Of a stretch of 64,000 nt of DNA, positions 1-11,327 are shown one piece after another. Every line of letters starts with the position of its first letter. Position 1 is the first letter of the stretch. Below the pieces are notes generated by a model that saw only the letters and a program-made list of their open reading frames with translations, searched no databases and was not told the origin of the DNA. This DNA comes from Amphibalanus amphitrite (lineage: Eukaryota; Arthropoda; Thecostraca; Balanomorpha; Balanidae). Both the position numbers and the translations under genes were made by a program. The DNA lies in the NCBI RefSeq assembly GCF_019059575.1, contig NW_024881673.1, positions 186,001 to 250,000 of the forward strand. The letters are read 5' to 3'.

Positions 1-2200
1 GCGACTAATATAGGTGCCGATCGTTGTGCTTTTGTAGAATAAATACTAGACAGGACCACCTTTGTTGGGTTCGATTAAATGGGACAGGAATTTAATTAAA
101 AAAAAAAAACTTACGGTGAATGGAGCTGATGAGATGTCGAACAGGGAGATATTGCAGCGATATTTTACCAGATTCACACTCACTGACACATCCGGTGAAT
201 CCACCCGGCCAGAAGAGACAACACTCACGAGCACTGCACTGCGAGTGATGACGCGCCCATCGCGGCGTGGCCTTGACTGACTGTCGACGCGACGCCAGCC
301 GGCGGCCAGTATCGTCGCTCTCGACGCGGGCGTTGAGCCGCCAGAGGGCGTAAAAAGCATCCACAACAGGGGCAGTGGGTTAGCCGTAATTGGGGCGCGT
401 GCGGTAGGTGAAGGTCACGTATAGGAGCCTAGTTAGTTGCGGAAAGTTGCAACGGGATAAGAACGTAGACAGTTAAATATGACATGCTATGTGATATCTA
501 GGACTGCACTTCGTTTGATACGCATTGTTTACTGCTGATAGGATGATTTAAATTAGATTCCCTATGAAAGGCTAGGGACCCTATGACAATATTCTGGCAC
601 TCTATAAAGATAATTTGTTTAGGTAACTAGTAGCCCATCAGAAGTTATCGAACGAGTTTCAAGGAGGCATTTCCGTTTGAGCATTCAGTAATTCACTATG
701 ATACGGTGGATCACAACCAGACGACAGATCGGTGCGAACTCATTGGTTCTAGATCATCTGATTAAATCAAGAACGGTTCAAGGTTTGCTAGGATTGTATA
801 CGAGAACTGATGCTTAGGTTCACGCGTGCAGCAGCAATTAGGGCTTGAGATTACGATTTGGTTTGGATAAATAATGCGTTTTTGTTCTTCGCGTTCTTGC
901 GAGTTAGCGCCAATAATTACTCCACCAATATTGGCACAGGGCATTTTGAGGCACAGACGGCTTGTTTGCCCGCCTCCTATGGCGTAACGTTTACCAGCAT
1001 GACTGTATGAGACACAGATGCACTTCTCTAAACCCAAGTCCAGACCGGAATAATAAGAGGGACACACCGTCACGTACGTAGGGCATATGCACGTTTTCCG
1101 CCAGTGGTACCGGCCACTGTTAGTTTTCCCGCTTAGGTAACACTGGGTGAGAAGGCAGTGAGAGGTTTCTACGGCAGGGGGAAGGGGAAGATTGGCACAG
1201 TGTGCAGTGGAGAGTAAGTTATGCCAAAGGCAAGAAGCCGAGGGTCAGGGGTGAGTCACCCAAAAGTGCGGATAAGTCGAGCCGTAGTGTCCCGGATAAG
1301 TCCTCATACTTATTTCGTAAAGGTACTCTAAGCGGTACTGGACAGCCTCAGGGGAGGGAAGAATGTACTCCAGGACACGTAAGGCCTTGAAGAGTAAATC
1401 CCATGGTTTAAGGATAGTTCCAGGATATGAACTGTGGTCCCTGGGTCGTGAACGGGAATGTTACACGCGGACCGGAAGAGGGCATAGGTAATCTCTCCCG
1501 GTAGAGAGATAAGTCGGATATAAATCGTGTATGTGTGTACCATAAGTCTATCGGACGTGTAGTGAATCCCATAAATTAGTAGGGTGGATATTTGTGCATA
1601 ATTATTCTGGACGGCCCTGCGATAAGTATCTTTGTCGCCGGTTAGCGGAGCATGCATATGGATTTCGGAAAGAGACATTTATCTCGCCGGGGAGACCATG
1701 GTTTGTAAGACGCCTAACACTATCGGAGGGAATTTCGGGGGCTACCAATTAAATCTGGGTGAATATATGAAATGTGAACGTAATGCAAGCAAGGATGTGA
1801 GAATAATGACGCATGAATCTTAGAGTAAGGCCGATAGGAATTTGGTAGAATTCGGTTACGGCAGTCGAACAAACGATTCTCGAGGGCAACTTAAAACTAG
1901 CAACGCTAATACGAATTAAGTGGGCAATTTTCTTAATGGGAAGGCCAGTGATATAGGAATGGGTGACTGGACGAATGATCACATTCAATTTATCAATGTA
2001 ATTACCACCCATATGTTTGGCAGTGGTCATCGGGACTTCGAATGCCCTGTCCTTCACCTGCCCAACTGTGCCGCAAACCCAGCTGATCGGATCCCTCTAT
2101 CCCTAATCCGAGCAGTGAAGAAGCATCTCGTGCATCATGGTCTATACAATGAACAGAATCATCAAGCCTCTAAATTAAAAAGCATCTTCCATCAGATGTA
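1..2200. other. Unassigned DNA, no gene recognised
   Basis: No recognisable domain, repeat family or RNA gene was seen. The open frames are short, overlap on both strands and lack codon structure or neighbouring signals. An A-tract lies near 100-110. It may be decayed repeat or intergenic DNA. Confidence 0.5.
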
Positions 2201-2209
2201 TTTGTATGC

Positions 2210-2410
2210 AAGGTGGATCTGGATCTACATCTCTCCCAGGTGGACGTCATCTCAAGATCTCTATCTGTATCTTTAGATCCCTATTAGGTGGATTCGATCT
2301 ATCCCAAGAACTCTATCTGGATGCCTAAATCTCCATCTCAGGATCTATATCTATCTCAGGATCTCCTCACTATCTGGATCTCTCTCTAGATCTATCTCGG
2401 GATCTCTTCA
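2210..2410. repeat. Degenerate GATCT-rich simple repeat
   Basis: The stretch is dominated by variants of GGATCT, ATCTCTATCT and CTCAGGATCT, spaced irregularly. It looks like a decayed short-unit tandem repeat. No coding function is suggested. Confidence 0.6.
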
Positions 2411-2578
2411 ACGACTCTCAAGCTCCCCTGTTCTACAAGCTCTACTATCGAGTTCATTACAGCAGCGAACTCTCCGTCTTCTTGTACAACCAGCTGAACG
2501 ACAGAGGACCGCGCTGTTTGATGACCCGCAAGCTGAAGTACTCTTCCCATTCTTCTTTTCTTCATTCCCTTGCTACAG

Positions 2579-2774
2579 GTGACCTCTGGTGACCTCGTTT
2601 TTGACCTGACCCAAAAATGATCTGTGTATTTCTTGTAGATCTCATCTTAACCTATCCAACGCCGTTTACCGCTTGTCGCTACGTTGCGCCGTTTTCGAGA
2701 TCTCAGGGGGGGTTGTTTTCAACCCCCCCCCCCCTGCAGTTCGTGTTCGGCTCAGACCCGCTGCAGTGCGCGTG
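2579..2774 (+). mobile_element. TTAA element family E, right-end fragment
   Basis: It matches the right end of the complete copy E1 (18471-19496), from the TGACCTCTGGTGACCTCG motif through the G-tract/C-tract hairpin to the bipartite terminus, where CTGCAG occurs twice before GTGCGCGTG. It abuts TTAA at 2775-2778. The left part is missing; the break at about 2579 follows a pyrimidine-rich stretch of unrelated DNA. Confidence 0.75.
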
Positions 2775-2778
2775 TTAA

Positions 2779-3657
2779 CCCTATTAGTGGCAGGCTCCTG
2801 GCTACCCCATATTAGTGGCAGGGGGGGGGGGGCTGTTTACGACCCCCCTTGATATCTCGAGATCTAACCGGCCGATTTTCAAAATTCAAACGGCATTCGA
2901 TTTGGCTCAACGAGATCTACATTTCTAAAAAAAAAATAAAATTAAAAAATGTCAATAGGGGGGTAGAGGGGGGTAAAAATGGGCAAATTGCAGATACATT
3001 TTAGACTGTTTATCACGGCCAGGTTTCTGAACCAATCTTAACGCAACTTTTGCCGATCGATAGAGAATGAACCAGGAATTCACATGGATCCTAAAAATAT
3101 GCATTTTCAAAAATCATAGGCGGATACAGATCATTGAGATTGGGGGTACACAAAAAGTATAGTAAATAAGGTTTTTGTTGGTACTGTTTCTAAAAAGGGT
3201 GGCAATGGTCTTGTAATGTTACAATTTTCTTATGAGAGAACGACTAAAATTGTATTGGTCATGCATAGGCGGTGTCAGGGCACCTATGTTGGGAGGTAAA
3301 AAATAACCCCCCTTTTTGGACGCCTGGATCCGCCTATTATAGCAAAACCGTGTCAAAAGAGGATGCACAATAACTTTGTATATGTTATCACATGATACCT
3401 TTCATTCACTGTTCGTAAAACTGGTGCAGCATCGTGATCTTCGCCCAAATGACTCGCTTCACGAAAAGGACCCCCAATTCCCAGTGCTCTGGAGCCGCCC
3501 CTGGTAAAGTTATGAACTTGAAATTTTCAGGGAATGTGCCCAATTTAGTTTTAGGAAAAGTCAGAAAATTTCAGCATCGTAGCTTCAGCGGTTTCGGAGA
3601 TATTCCCGAAAAACCTGAGGGGTGGATAAAAACAACCCCCCCCTGCCACTAATAGGG
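2779..3657 (+). mobile_element. TTAA element family D (879 bp)
   Basis: It is flanked by TTAA at 2775-2778 and 3658-3661. The left terminus starts CCCTATTAGTGGCAGG and repeats ATTAGTGGCAGGGG after a short spacer (bipartite end). The right terminus is the single inverted copy CCTGCCACTAATAGGG. G-tract and C-tract runs lie inside both ends. Unlike its relatives it lacks dense TGACCT arrays. Its right side joins LINE coding sequence exactly at TTAA; its left side abuts the E fragment. Confidence 0.8.
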
Positions 3658-3661
3658 TTAA

Positions 3662-3887
3662 TCTTCCCATGACTTTTTTTAATCTGCCAGCAATAACTGT
3701 CGACAATATCTTCTGAGACGTGTTCAGTAATGAAATTGGCCTCCAACTGTCCATACATGTCTTTGGTTTGCCTGGTTTAGGAATGAGAGTTAATAGTCCT
3801 TGCCTTTGAGTGACCGATAAATGGCCGTTTTCAAACGCATAATTAAAGGATCTCACAACCAGGTACCCAATTTCCGGCCAAAAGGTC
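3662..3887 (-). pseudogene. LINE reverse transcriptase fragment (continuation beyond C1)
   Basis: The minus-strand frame reads LLTLIPKPGKP, WRPISLLNTSQKILSTVIAGRL, the typical early RT motifs of L1/Tx1 LINEs. It continues directly from the block interrupted by C1 at TTAA 3888-3891. It stops at element D, so the catalytic YXDD motif is not in this window. It is a broken remnant. Confidence 0.85.
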
Positions 3888-3891
3888 TTAA

Positions 3892-5065
3892 CCCGCGCCC
3901 CACTGGGGGGGGCTATTTATAGCCCCCCCTCCCGTTTTTCTGCAATAACTTCCAAACCGCTTGACGTATCGACGCCAAACTTTCAGTACCTTAGGCTGCA
4001 TCAATTTGACACCTTGTGTTAAAATTTGAACTTCGTACCTACTATAGGTCGGTCGGAAATGACGTCAGAGTGACGTCATGTTCGGCCGATTTCGACGCAA
4101 AACATTGAACCACGGCAATCGCTCCCAAGAGCTCAGTTTTTAAGCTAGATCCAATTTCTTTGCATGAGAGGACTCAGAATAGACTGCGCTATCAAACTGC
4201 TATCTCGGATTTTCGAAATTTTGAAAATTTCGAAAAATTTTATATAATAATATCCAAAATTTATATTTTTACATTTTTTTCAAAAAGTTTTTGACTTTTC
4301 GAAAAAACCGGAATATATGTGATAGAACGCATTATTATGACTAACTCTAGCAAGTTTTAGCTAAATATCTTCAAAAATGGCCAAGTTTTACGCATTATTG
4401 CAAAAAATTCACAATTATTAATTTTTTAAATCAATTTTTCAGTACGTATTTGACATCGTACACCAATATAAATGGCACCATCGTGTTCCTGAGCTCAAAC
4501 TGCATCCAATAGACACCTTTTTTTTGAAAAATTTTAACTTCAAAATTTGACCTTTTTTGACCTGAAAGTGACCTGACCTAAGCTAAATTCGACTCAAAAT
4601 GACCTCGAATGACACAGACGACATCAAATTCGAAATCTATGGCCTAAATGGACCATAAAACATGTGTCACGTGACCGACGCATGATATAATATTTTCGTG
4701 ACCTGTGATGACCTGACCCTGACCTGAAAATCAAAGTACAAGTTTGGTACCCTCAAGGTATCTAGAGCATCTGTTCACGAGTGTGGAAACCAAAAATGAG
4801 CCTGATCTGACTTGTACGACGGCGGCCAGAGCCCAAAAGGTGAACAAGCCAAAGTGCTAATAATTTTTACTTTGACCTGACCTGTGACGTCATCGGTGAC
4901 CTCGAGGTCAATGAAATTAGGTTTCGCTCGACAGTTTTTCCGGGGCTATCAGACGCCGTTTGAATTTTGACGATCGGCCCAGTAGTTTCGGAGTTAGGAG
5001 GGGGGGCTATGAATAGCCCCCCCCCCAGTAGGGCGTGTTATACACAGACCCCAGTGGGGCGCGGG
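3892..5065 (+). mobile_element. TTAA element C1 (1174 bp) inside the LINE
   Basis: TTAA flanks lie at 3888-3891 and 5066-5069. The left end reads CCCGCGCCCCACTGGGG then a hairpin GGCTATTTATAGCC within G and C tracts. The right end has the hairpin followed by two copies of the terminal motif (CAGTAGGGCG, then CAGTGGGGCGCGGG) separated by about 16 bp. The interior has GGAATATATGTGATAG, shared with B, and many TGACCT motifs. Removing the element plus one TTAA leaves the LINE frame open, direct evidence for TTAA target duplication. No coding capacity. Confidence 0.9.
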
Positions 5066-5069
5066 TTAA

Positions 5070-6291
5070 AGAAATTCGCAGTAAACCCATCAGGGCCAGG
5101 GGATTTATCATTATGTAAACTTTTCACCGCCTGCGATGCTTCCGAGATGGATATTTTTCCCTCAATGCTATTCTTCTCTTCGTGACTCAATCGAATCGTA
5201 TTATTTCCCAACAAATGTTCTATATCTTGTAATTTTTTCGACCTCTCTTTACGTTTGTAAATTTCCGAGAAGTGTCTGACTAGAGCCGTCATTATCTCCT
5301 CCTGATCTGAAATCAAAGTCCCACCTACCTCTAAACAAGATATATATTTTTGCGTATACTGCCGCTTTTCTAGGCTGCAGAAGTAACGAGATGGAGTTTC
5401 CCCATACTCGATCCATCGCGCCTTTGCTCTTAGCAGAACGCCTTTCATCCTGCTCTTACGAAGTTCTTGTAACTCAGCAGAGGCATTATAAAGCTCGTTC
5501 AAACTAACATTGTCCCCCTCGTTCTGTACTCTATGTTCCAGTGTTACAATTTCACTAATTAATTTATTTTCTCTTTCCGTTGATAACCGTTTCTTTCTCG
5601 CACTATACTGAATACTCAATCCTCTTAAATGGCACAACAAAGTTTCAAAAAATAATTGATCATTCACAATAAGGACTGCGTCTTCGTCGCTATCCATTGT
5701 GACGGGGTTATATATTGGCAGCAAATACTGACGCCTGAATTCTCTTATACTTTTGCGAATCATTTCCACAAAATCGTTGTCATCCAAGAGAGAATTGTTG
5801 AACTTCCAAAAACCTCCTCTCTGCCTAGCTGCGCGGGACAAAAGTGTTAGTGAGACCAAATTATGATCAGTTCTGTATCCAACTTCGATATCCGCGGTTC
5901 CCACCATGCTCATCAGTTCCGGGGAAACCAGGAAAAAGTCTAACCTAGCTAGTCTCAGCGGTGTTGGCTTACGCCATGTGTACCTCCTCGTCGTAGGGTG
6001 CAGCTGGCGCCATACGTCACACGTTTGTTCAGATTCAATGAAATCTAGTACCACTTTCCTAGCAGTTGGATTTCCCACTCGCCTGTAATGTTTAGTGTCG
6101 TTTGCCGGATCTAATGCCATGTTCCAATCGCCAACAAAGACGGAGGGATCCCCTGGCAAACATTCGATTTTTGTGAAAAGTTCCCTATAAAAATTGGGAT
6201 TATCTTCATTAGGACCATACAGCGCTATCAAGTTAATTTTTCCAAAATTTTCACAGTCAGCACTTATTATCACGTAATTTCCCCCCGGGTC
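5070..6291 (-). pseudogene. LINE ORF2 fragment: AP endonuclease C-part and start of reverse transcriptase
   Basis: The translated frame shows features of apurinic-type LINE endonucleases: LIALYGPNEDNPNFY, the GDWN motif, RLDFFLVSPELM and YRTDHNLVSL, the last holding the terminal catalytic His. A linker rich in charged residues follows, then WIEYGETPSRYFCSLEKR and HNDKSPGPDGFTANFF, the block before the first RT motifs in the L1/Tx1 clade. In an active element this protein nicks target DNA and primes reverse transcription. Here the N-terminal endonuclease half is missing and the frame is ended by C1, so it cannot be functional. Clade assignment rests on motif resemblance only. Confidence 0.85.
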
Positions 6292-6600
6292 TACTAGAGT
6301 ACGGTGTGTCTAAAAAGTAGGTATGTCCCCTGGTTTGGCTCTCCCACCGTAGGCGAATCGGTAACTTGGCGGAATCCGCCACCGAGGTAGGGAGGGTCGG
6401 AGAGGGGAAGGGAGGGGAAGGAGGGGCAACCGCTCGGGACCAGACGATACCTGGCTGACCCCGCGCTCCCTCCATGACCTCCGTCCTGCCCTCAGGCGAG
6501 GACCGATTTCCTCGGCCCGTAGCGGCCGAGCGGTGAAGCCGAGCTCGCGGGGCGCGACCGCACTGGCCCAATCTCATAAAGGGAGTGCTATTCTTTTCAC
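6292..6600. repeat. GC-rich dispersed repeat, end motif shared with 10385-10625
   Basis: The left edge carries GTGTGTCTAAAAAGTAGG followed by TATGTCCCC. The reverse complement of 10590-10625 has the similar AGTATGTCTAAAAAGAATG and TCCCC, and both continue into GC-rich DNA with related short blocks such as GGCGGAATCCG/GGCTGAATCCG. This suggests two copies of an unclassified element, perhaps with mariner-like ends. The boundaries are uncertain. Confidence 0.4.
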
Positions 6601-6971
6601 GGCATTAGGTAATATTTATAGTGATACGAGCACTCAGCAGTGGATGTGTGAAAATACAGTCCAAAACAAGCGGAAGCATCAAACACACAATTCATTCAAA
6701 ATACGCTCTCCCATTCCAATTAAGTCACCACTTCTATGGCGGGAGTATTTTCTTAGAGCGTAAAATTCGCGCTGCTGCAAACGAACACACTATCGAACTT
6801 CATGAAATCGGGCGCTGGGATCCCGTCAATATACGATGAAATTAAATACGTTAAAACAATTTTGCACGTAATAGCCGTTTCCTTTAGCCAATGCCCAGTG
6901 ACGTCATATCCATCCCCGGCGTTTAAAAGACTGCCCCCCCCCCCCCCCCCAGCACCGCACGAGGAAGTTTG

Positions 6972-7072
<101 letters not shown>

Positions 7073-7081
7073 GGGTTTGGT

Positions 7082-8665
7082 GTTTTGCAAATTTTGCATT
7101 GTTGACCTTGCGTAACGTCATTTATGACGTCATTGAGGCCATAAGTTTTTCGTCAATAGCTCCCGATCAAATTGGGCTAGCGAGTCGGGAAAACCACCAT
7201 TTACCAATGCAGTGGAAGACCTGTCGAATCAAATGATATGCGATATCACCTCCTTTAACCCGCGCCCTGCTGGGGGGGGGGGGGTTTGAACACCCCCCCC
7301 CCCCTTGTGGTTTTTCGCGAATATCTCAAAAACGGCGGCGCGGAGCGCCGCCGTTTTTGGTACACCTTATTATACATCAATTCTACACATGTTGTGAAAA
7401 TTTCAGACCAAGGTCATTCAAGGTCAGGTCACCAGGTCACTTGAAGTGACCTCACCTCATAAAAACTTTCAATGTCTGTCATAGCTACACCGAGTGACCG
7501 ATCGCTTTGAAACTTTCAGCGATTGCTAAGAGCAACAGCATGTACAAAATGTATATCTCAGAATTTTGATATCGATGACCTAAGGTCAGGTCAATTTTGC
7601 GACCTCCCCATTATAAGTCAATGGGAGAAAATTGAAATGCGCCTCTTTTGGATGAAAGACATTATAAACACTCCCAAACACCGAATTACAAGTGGTTTAG
7701 ACACACTGAACATGAAAATGGTGTCCGTGACCCTTGTTTATGCCCTGAGGTCATCTTAGGTCACGAATGGTATCTAACAGTTTTTCGCCAATAACTTTTG
7801 ATAGAGGCATGCTAGAGCGATGAAAACTCCTTAGATGTGTTCAGCTCGACGATACGGATCGACTGATATGCAACATGACCCTTTCCGGTCAGGTCATGAC
7901 CTTGACCTGAGGTCAAATTTTCAAGTTGACCTTTCAAGGTCAAGTTATAGTTCATTCGATGCGTCTTGACGAGAGGAACACGATGCCGGTAAAAGTAAGC
8001 TCGTACAAGGCTTGAGTGAAAAGTTATTGCAGAAAAACTGTTTTCGAAAAAATCGGCTATTTTTGCAGTTTTTGCCCCCTGCAGGCAAAACCGTTGACGT
8101 TAGGTCAAATCTGAGAGAATTACTCAGAAAGGGCGTTAATAGGGCTATCGAATGCGCTTTTCCGCGGCGCTGTAGCTCTATTGGTTCCCGAGTTATGCGT
8201 TGGCTTCTTGGAAATTTTCGACATTCGACCTGGAAATCGGCGAAATTTTGCCTTCAATGACCTCTGGTGACCTGACCTTTGACCTGACCAAAAAAATGAC
8301 TGAAGTGATTTCGTCATTATTTTTGACGCTCTTTCGAACGCCGCCTTCCGCGTATCGCTACGTGGCCCAGGAGCCGAGTTACAAGGGGGGGTGTTCAAAC
8401 ACCCCCCCCCCCAGCAGGGCGTGGAAATCCAGGACCCCCAGCCGGGCGCGGGTTAACCAACTTCGTGACCTAGGACTCTGACCTGACCTTGATCTGAGGT
8501 CAACCTCAGTTGACCTCAACCGAACAAAAGGTATGCCTACCATTCGACACCTCTGAGCGAGGCGAAATAAACGATTATGCAAAAACCGCGGCTCTGCGGC
8601 AATTTTGCGGTTATTTATCAAAACCGATTTCTTGCCTTGGGCTATATTACCTGACCCTGACCTGG
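7082..8665 (-). mobile_element. TTAA element family G, fragment G5, interrupted by C2
   Basis: The segments 7082-7254 and 8457-8665 match, in order, the interior of G3 and G4: TGACGTCATTTATGACGTCA pairs, TTTTTCGTCAATAGCTCCCG and GATATGCGATAT, then ACTTCGTGACCTAGGACTCTGACC. Element C2 lies between, at TTAA 7255-7258/8453-8456. Both termini of G5 are lost; its left edge is at the AG microsatellite. Confidence 0.75.
7259..8452 (+). mobile_element. TTAA element C2 (1194 bp) inside G5
   Basis: Flanked by TTAA on both sides. The left end CCCGCGCCCTGCTGGGG leads to a hairpin with spacer TTTGAACA inside G and C tracts. The right end repeats the terminal motif: CAGCAGGGCG, spacer, CAGCCGGGCGCGGG. After the left hairpin comes GTGGTTTTTCGCGAATATC and a GC palindrome (CGGCGGCGCGGAGCGCCGCCG-like, 7333-7356). 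Many TGACCT/AGGTCA motifs follow. The interrupted host sequence is continuous in G4 (near 15715) and G3 (near 63345). Confidence 0.88.
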
Positions 8666-8939
8666 TTAACGCGTTATAAGTTTCCTCGGCGAACACTATT
8701 GTTTATTAGGCGTCTACCAAAGATGAACTATCCAAAGTTCTCACTTAATGAAAATAATGTAAAATTTCCTTTTTATTTCAATTTTGTTTTTCTTTCTGAT
8801 CAATTAAAGGAAAACTGAAACAAAACATTAAAATAGCAAAAACAAAAATGACGAGTGTATTTTTATGTCACAAATTTCCAGGAGTGTTTTTGCAGCGATA
8901 GTAGCTCGGCATCGTTTACTTCGATCCGGATATTGTTGT
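8666..8939. other. AT-rich unassigned spacer
   Basis: AT-rich sequence between G5 and C3. No repeat match, motif or coding structure was seen. Confidence 0.5.
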
Positions 8940-8943
8940 TTAA

Positions 8944-10119
8944 CCCGCGCCCCGCTGGGGGGGCAGAATCTGCCCCCCCTCCCGTTTTTCGCCAATAACT
9001 TCTAAACGCGTTACGCTAGTGACGTCAAACCTTCAGTACTTTATCATACATCAATTTGACACGTTCCCTGAAAATTTGAGCGAAATCCGTCGGAAAATTT
9101 TTGAGAAATTGACGTTTTAGTGACGTCATGTTCGCCATTTTCGCCTAAAAAACGGCAAAATTTCAAACGCCGCTAACTTCTTCATTTTTAAAGGAATCAA
9201 GACGTAACAAAAAAGGTTATACGTAATTCTACTTTGTCTATCAAATGGCTATCTCGGTTTTTTGAAAATTTTGGATTTTGGCCAAAATTTTTCCAAAAAA
9301 CTGACTTTTTGGGGAAAATATTTATAAAATCCAAAATTTTGAGTTTATCGAAAAAACTGGAATATATGTCAAAGGAGTGGTCTATGTGCACCTACATACC
9401 AATTTTTAGAAGAATCGGTTCAAAAATGTGGGAGTTATTCAAAATTTTATGACGTCACGACACACAAAAATTTTGAAAAATGATTTTTTTTGGAAGTTCT
9501 AGACCTTGTACGGAAATAAAAATAGCACCATTCGATTCGCCGTGAAAAACTGCATCGGATAGCCACCTTTTTAGGCCTTAACAACCAACTTCAAAATTTG
9601 ACCTCACTTGACCTGACCTTGACCTGACCTCGACCTGAAATTCATCCAGAGGTGGTCCATATCACTTATTGAGTGTGCCTATTGAATTCCATGAGTAAAA
9701 TGACCCATAAAACATGTGTCGCACATGCCCTTTTCTATATTTTGTTTTTGGTGACCTGACCTGACCTGACCTGACCTTGACCTTGACCTTTGAATGACAT
9801 TGTGTGCAACGAATATTGTCTTGGTAGTCTAAGAACACGTTTTGGGCAATCAGTCTCAGTCCATTCTTCGGCAACTACGGTGCAAGGCCAATACTGTAGA
9901 AACTTGCATTTTGTACCCTTGACCTGACCTTGACCTGACCTCTGACCTACTTAAGCAAAAAAGTTTGGGCTCTTAAGATCCGCCTTGTTGAGAGCTTTCG
10001 ATTGCCGTTTTCCTCGTCTTTCTACGACCATCGGTTCGGAAGTTAGACAGGGGGGGCAGAATCTGCCCCCCCCCCCCCCAGCAGGGCGCGTATGGCTGAA
10101 TAGCCCAGCGGGGCGCGGG
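8944..10119 (+). mobile_element. TTAA element C3 (1176 bp)
   Basis: TTAA at 8940-8943 and 10120-10123. Left end CCCGCGCCCCGCTGGGG with hairpin GGCAGAATCTGCC in G/C tracts; right end with the same hairpin and a duplicated terminal motif (CAGCAGGGCGCG, spacer, CAGCGGGGCGCGGG). Interior shares TTTTTCGCCAATAACTTC and GGAATATATGTCAAAG. TGACC pentamers are densest at 9600-9640, 9750-9795 and 9915-9950. It is nearly identical to C4 (15947-17128), indicating recent spread of this subfamily. Confidence 0.92.
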
Positions 10120-10123
10120 TTAA

Positions 10124-10733
10124 TGGTGATCTCTGCGAACTTAGAAAAGCTGTTTATGGTCATGAAGGCCTGCATTGGCACACTATTACCGCTATTACCA
10201 CGATGTGGTTAGCCAGATGTTTTTCTTCAACGCTCCCTTTTGGCTCAGACACGTCGCTAAACGTGGCACCCGTAGCAAACGTGTCAAACGTGGCAAAACT
10301 ACGAACCCTCATCAGCACTCCTTGGCTTGGTGTGTGACCCCTGCCCTTTGGCCGAGACAGCCGCCAGCCTATACCGCGCGCCGCGCGGCGCACCGCTCCT
10401 TAGCGGGCGGGGGAGCGCACCACGCGCTCCCCGCCCACACCCCTCCCTCCTTCCCGAGGTCGTGTCACGAAGGTTCGGGATTACGCTACTATCAGCCACT
10501 GCGTAGCTGCCGCCCAGCGCATGGGAATGCGTGGTTTGGTCCGGATTCAGCCAACTACCGGCTCGCGACACCAGCGCCGCGTGGTGGCGAGGGGACATTC
10601 TTTTTAGACATACTATACTGCAAATATTTACCCCAGCATTGCGATTTATTAATATTATGATGCCTCTAGAGTTGTTTGTTCCGTAACTGGCTACTAGTTC
10701 GCTACCCCATTCGGAACGCACAACATCTATTTC
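10124..10733. other. Unassigned, partly GC-rich DNA
   Basis: Contains the GC-rich stretch 10370-10450 with an inverted repeat (GGAGCGC/GCGCTCC) and, at 10590-10625, the motif shared in inverse orientation with 6296-6330. Open frames on both strands lack family features. Confidence 0.4.
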
Positions 10734-11010
10734 GGCGCCCATAACATCATGCAATCCAGCAAGTTTAAAACCTTTCTGACAAACACTGCAGGCTGGACAT
10801 GATTGCAAACTTTTTTTTAGGCCTGGTCAGTTAACTTGACCTGGTGACCTGACCTGACATGACCTGGGGTCAAAAATTTCACACATTGTCCAAAATTGAT
10901 GTACAAAAAGCTATGCCAAGCGGCGCGGCGCTACGCGCCGCGGTTTTTATTTATACGCAAAAAACGGGACAGGGTGGTAACATATGCCCCCCCCCCCACT
11001 GGGGCGAAGG
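10734..11010 (+). mobile_element. TTAA element family F, right-end fragment F3
   Basis: Matches the last quarter of F1: CATCATGCAATCC, GACAAACACTGCAGGCTGG, GGTCAGTTAACTTGACCTGG, the GC palindrome GGCGCGGCGCTACGCGCCGC, and the simple terminus CACTGGGGCGAAGG. It abuts TTAA 11011-11014. The GTCAGTTAACTTG site near 10829 is uninterrupted here and serves as an empty site for element B. Confidence 0.82.
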
Positions 11011-11014
11011 TTAA

Positions 11015-11171
11015 AATCGGGTACAAATCTCTGCGTCTCGTAACGGCGCACTCGCTCGTTTTTTCCGCGACGCGCTAGCTCCACCAGGGGCGAAACGGCG
11101 AGGGGGGTCGTACACGCCCCCCCCCCCCCTCGGCCGGCGCGTATGTAGAAAACCAATAGGTCCGGCGAGGG
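11015..11171 (-). mobile_element. TTAA element family G, terminal fragment G6
   Basis: Reverse complement of the left end of G1: it runs from AATCGGGTACAAATCTCTGC through the hairpin to GCGCCGGCC/GTATGTAGAAAACCAATAGG and GTCCGGCGAGGG, the bipartite terminus. TTAA lies at 11011-11014 and 11172-11175. F3 joins G at the same internal TTAA used by C4/F1 in G4. Confidence 0.85.
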
Positions 11172-11186
11172 TTAAGAGCCCTGGGC

Positions 11187-11323
11187 CTGAAATTCTCACA
11201 ACATGTGTGGAAAAGATGCATGATCAGGTGTATAACAAACGGCGTCGCTGCGCGTCTACGTTTTCGAGACATATGCGAAAAACCGCCGGGGGGCTATTCA
11301 AACACCTCCCGGCCTTGCGCGGG
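11187..11323 (-). mobile_element. C2-related terminal fragment
   Basis: Reverse-complement match to the left end of C2: CTGAAATTCTCACAACATGTG, a GC-rich block with GGCGTCGCTGCGCGTC, GCGAAAAACCGCC, then GGGGGGCTATTCAAACACCTCCC and CTTGCGCGGG before TTAA 11324-11327. The G/C-tract hairpin is shortened. Confidence 0.65.
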
Positions 11324-11327
11324 TTAA

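Larger units (their letters stand above)
3662..6291 (-). mobile_element. L1/Tx1-type LINE remnant, interrupted by C1
   Basis: A non-LTR retrotransposon on the minus strand, lacking both ends. It is split by TTAA element C1 (3892-5065) and cut at its 3' side by element D at TTAA 3658-3661. The endonuclease part starts mid-domain at about 6291, where it joins an unrelated GC-rich repeat, so its 5' half is gone. The reading frame runs across the C1 site when one TTAA and the insert are ignored, so C1 entered an intact frame. Confidence 0.85.

Noticed and set aside
2560..2580. Pyrimidine tract plus CAG before the E fragment as a 3' splice site
   Set aside because: No matching donor or coding exon; position coincides with a truncation point of the element.
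10299..10808. 169-residue minus-strand frame as a gene
   Set aside because: Spans a GC-rich repeat and part of F3, lacks recognisable domains, and overlaps an equally long plus-strand frame.
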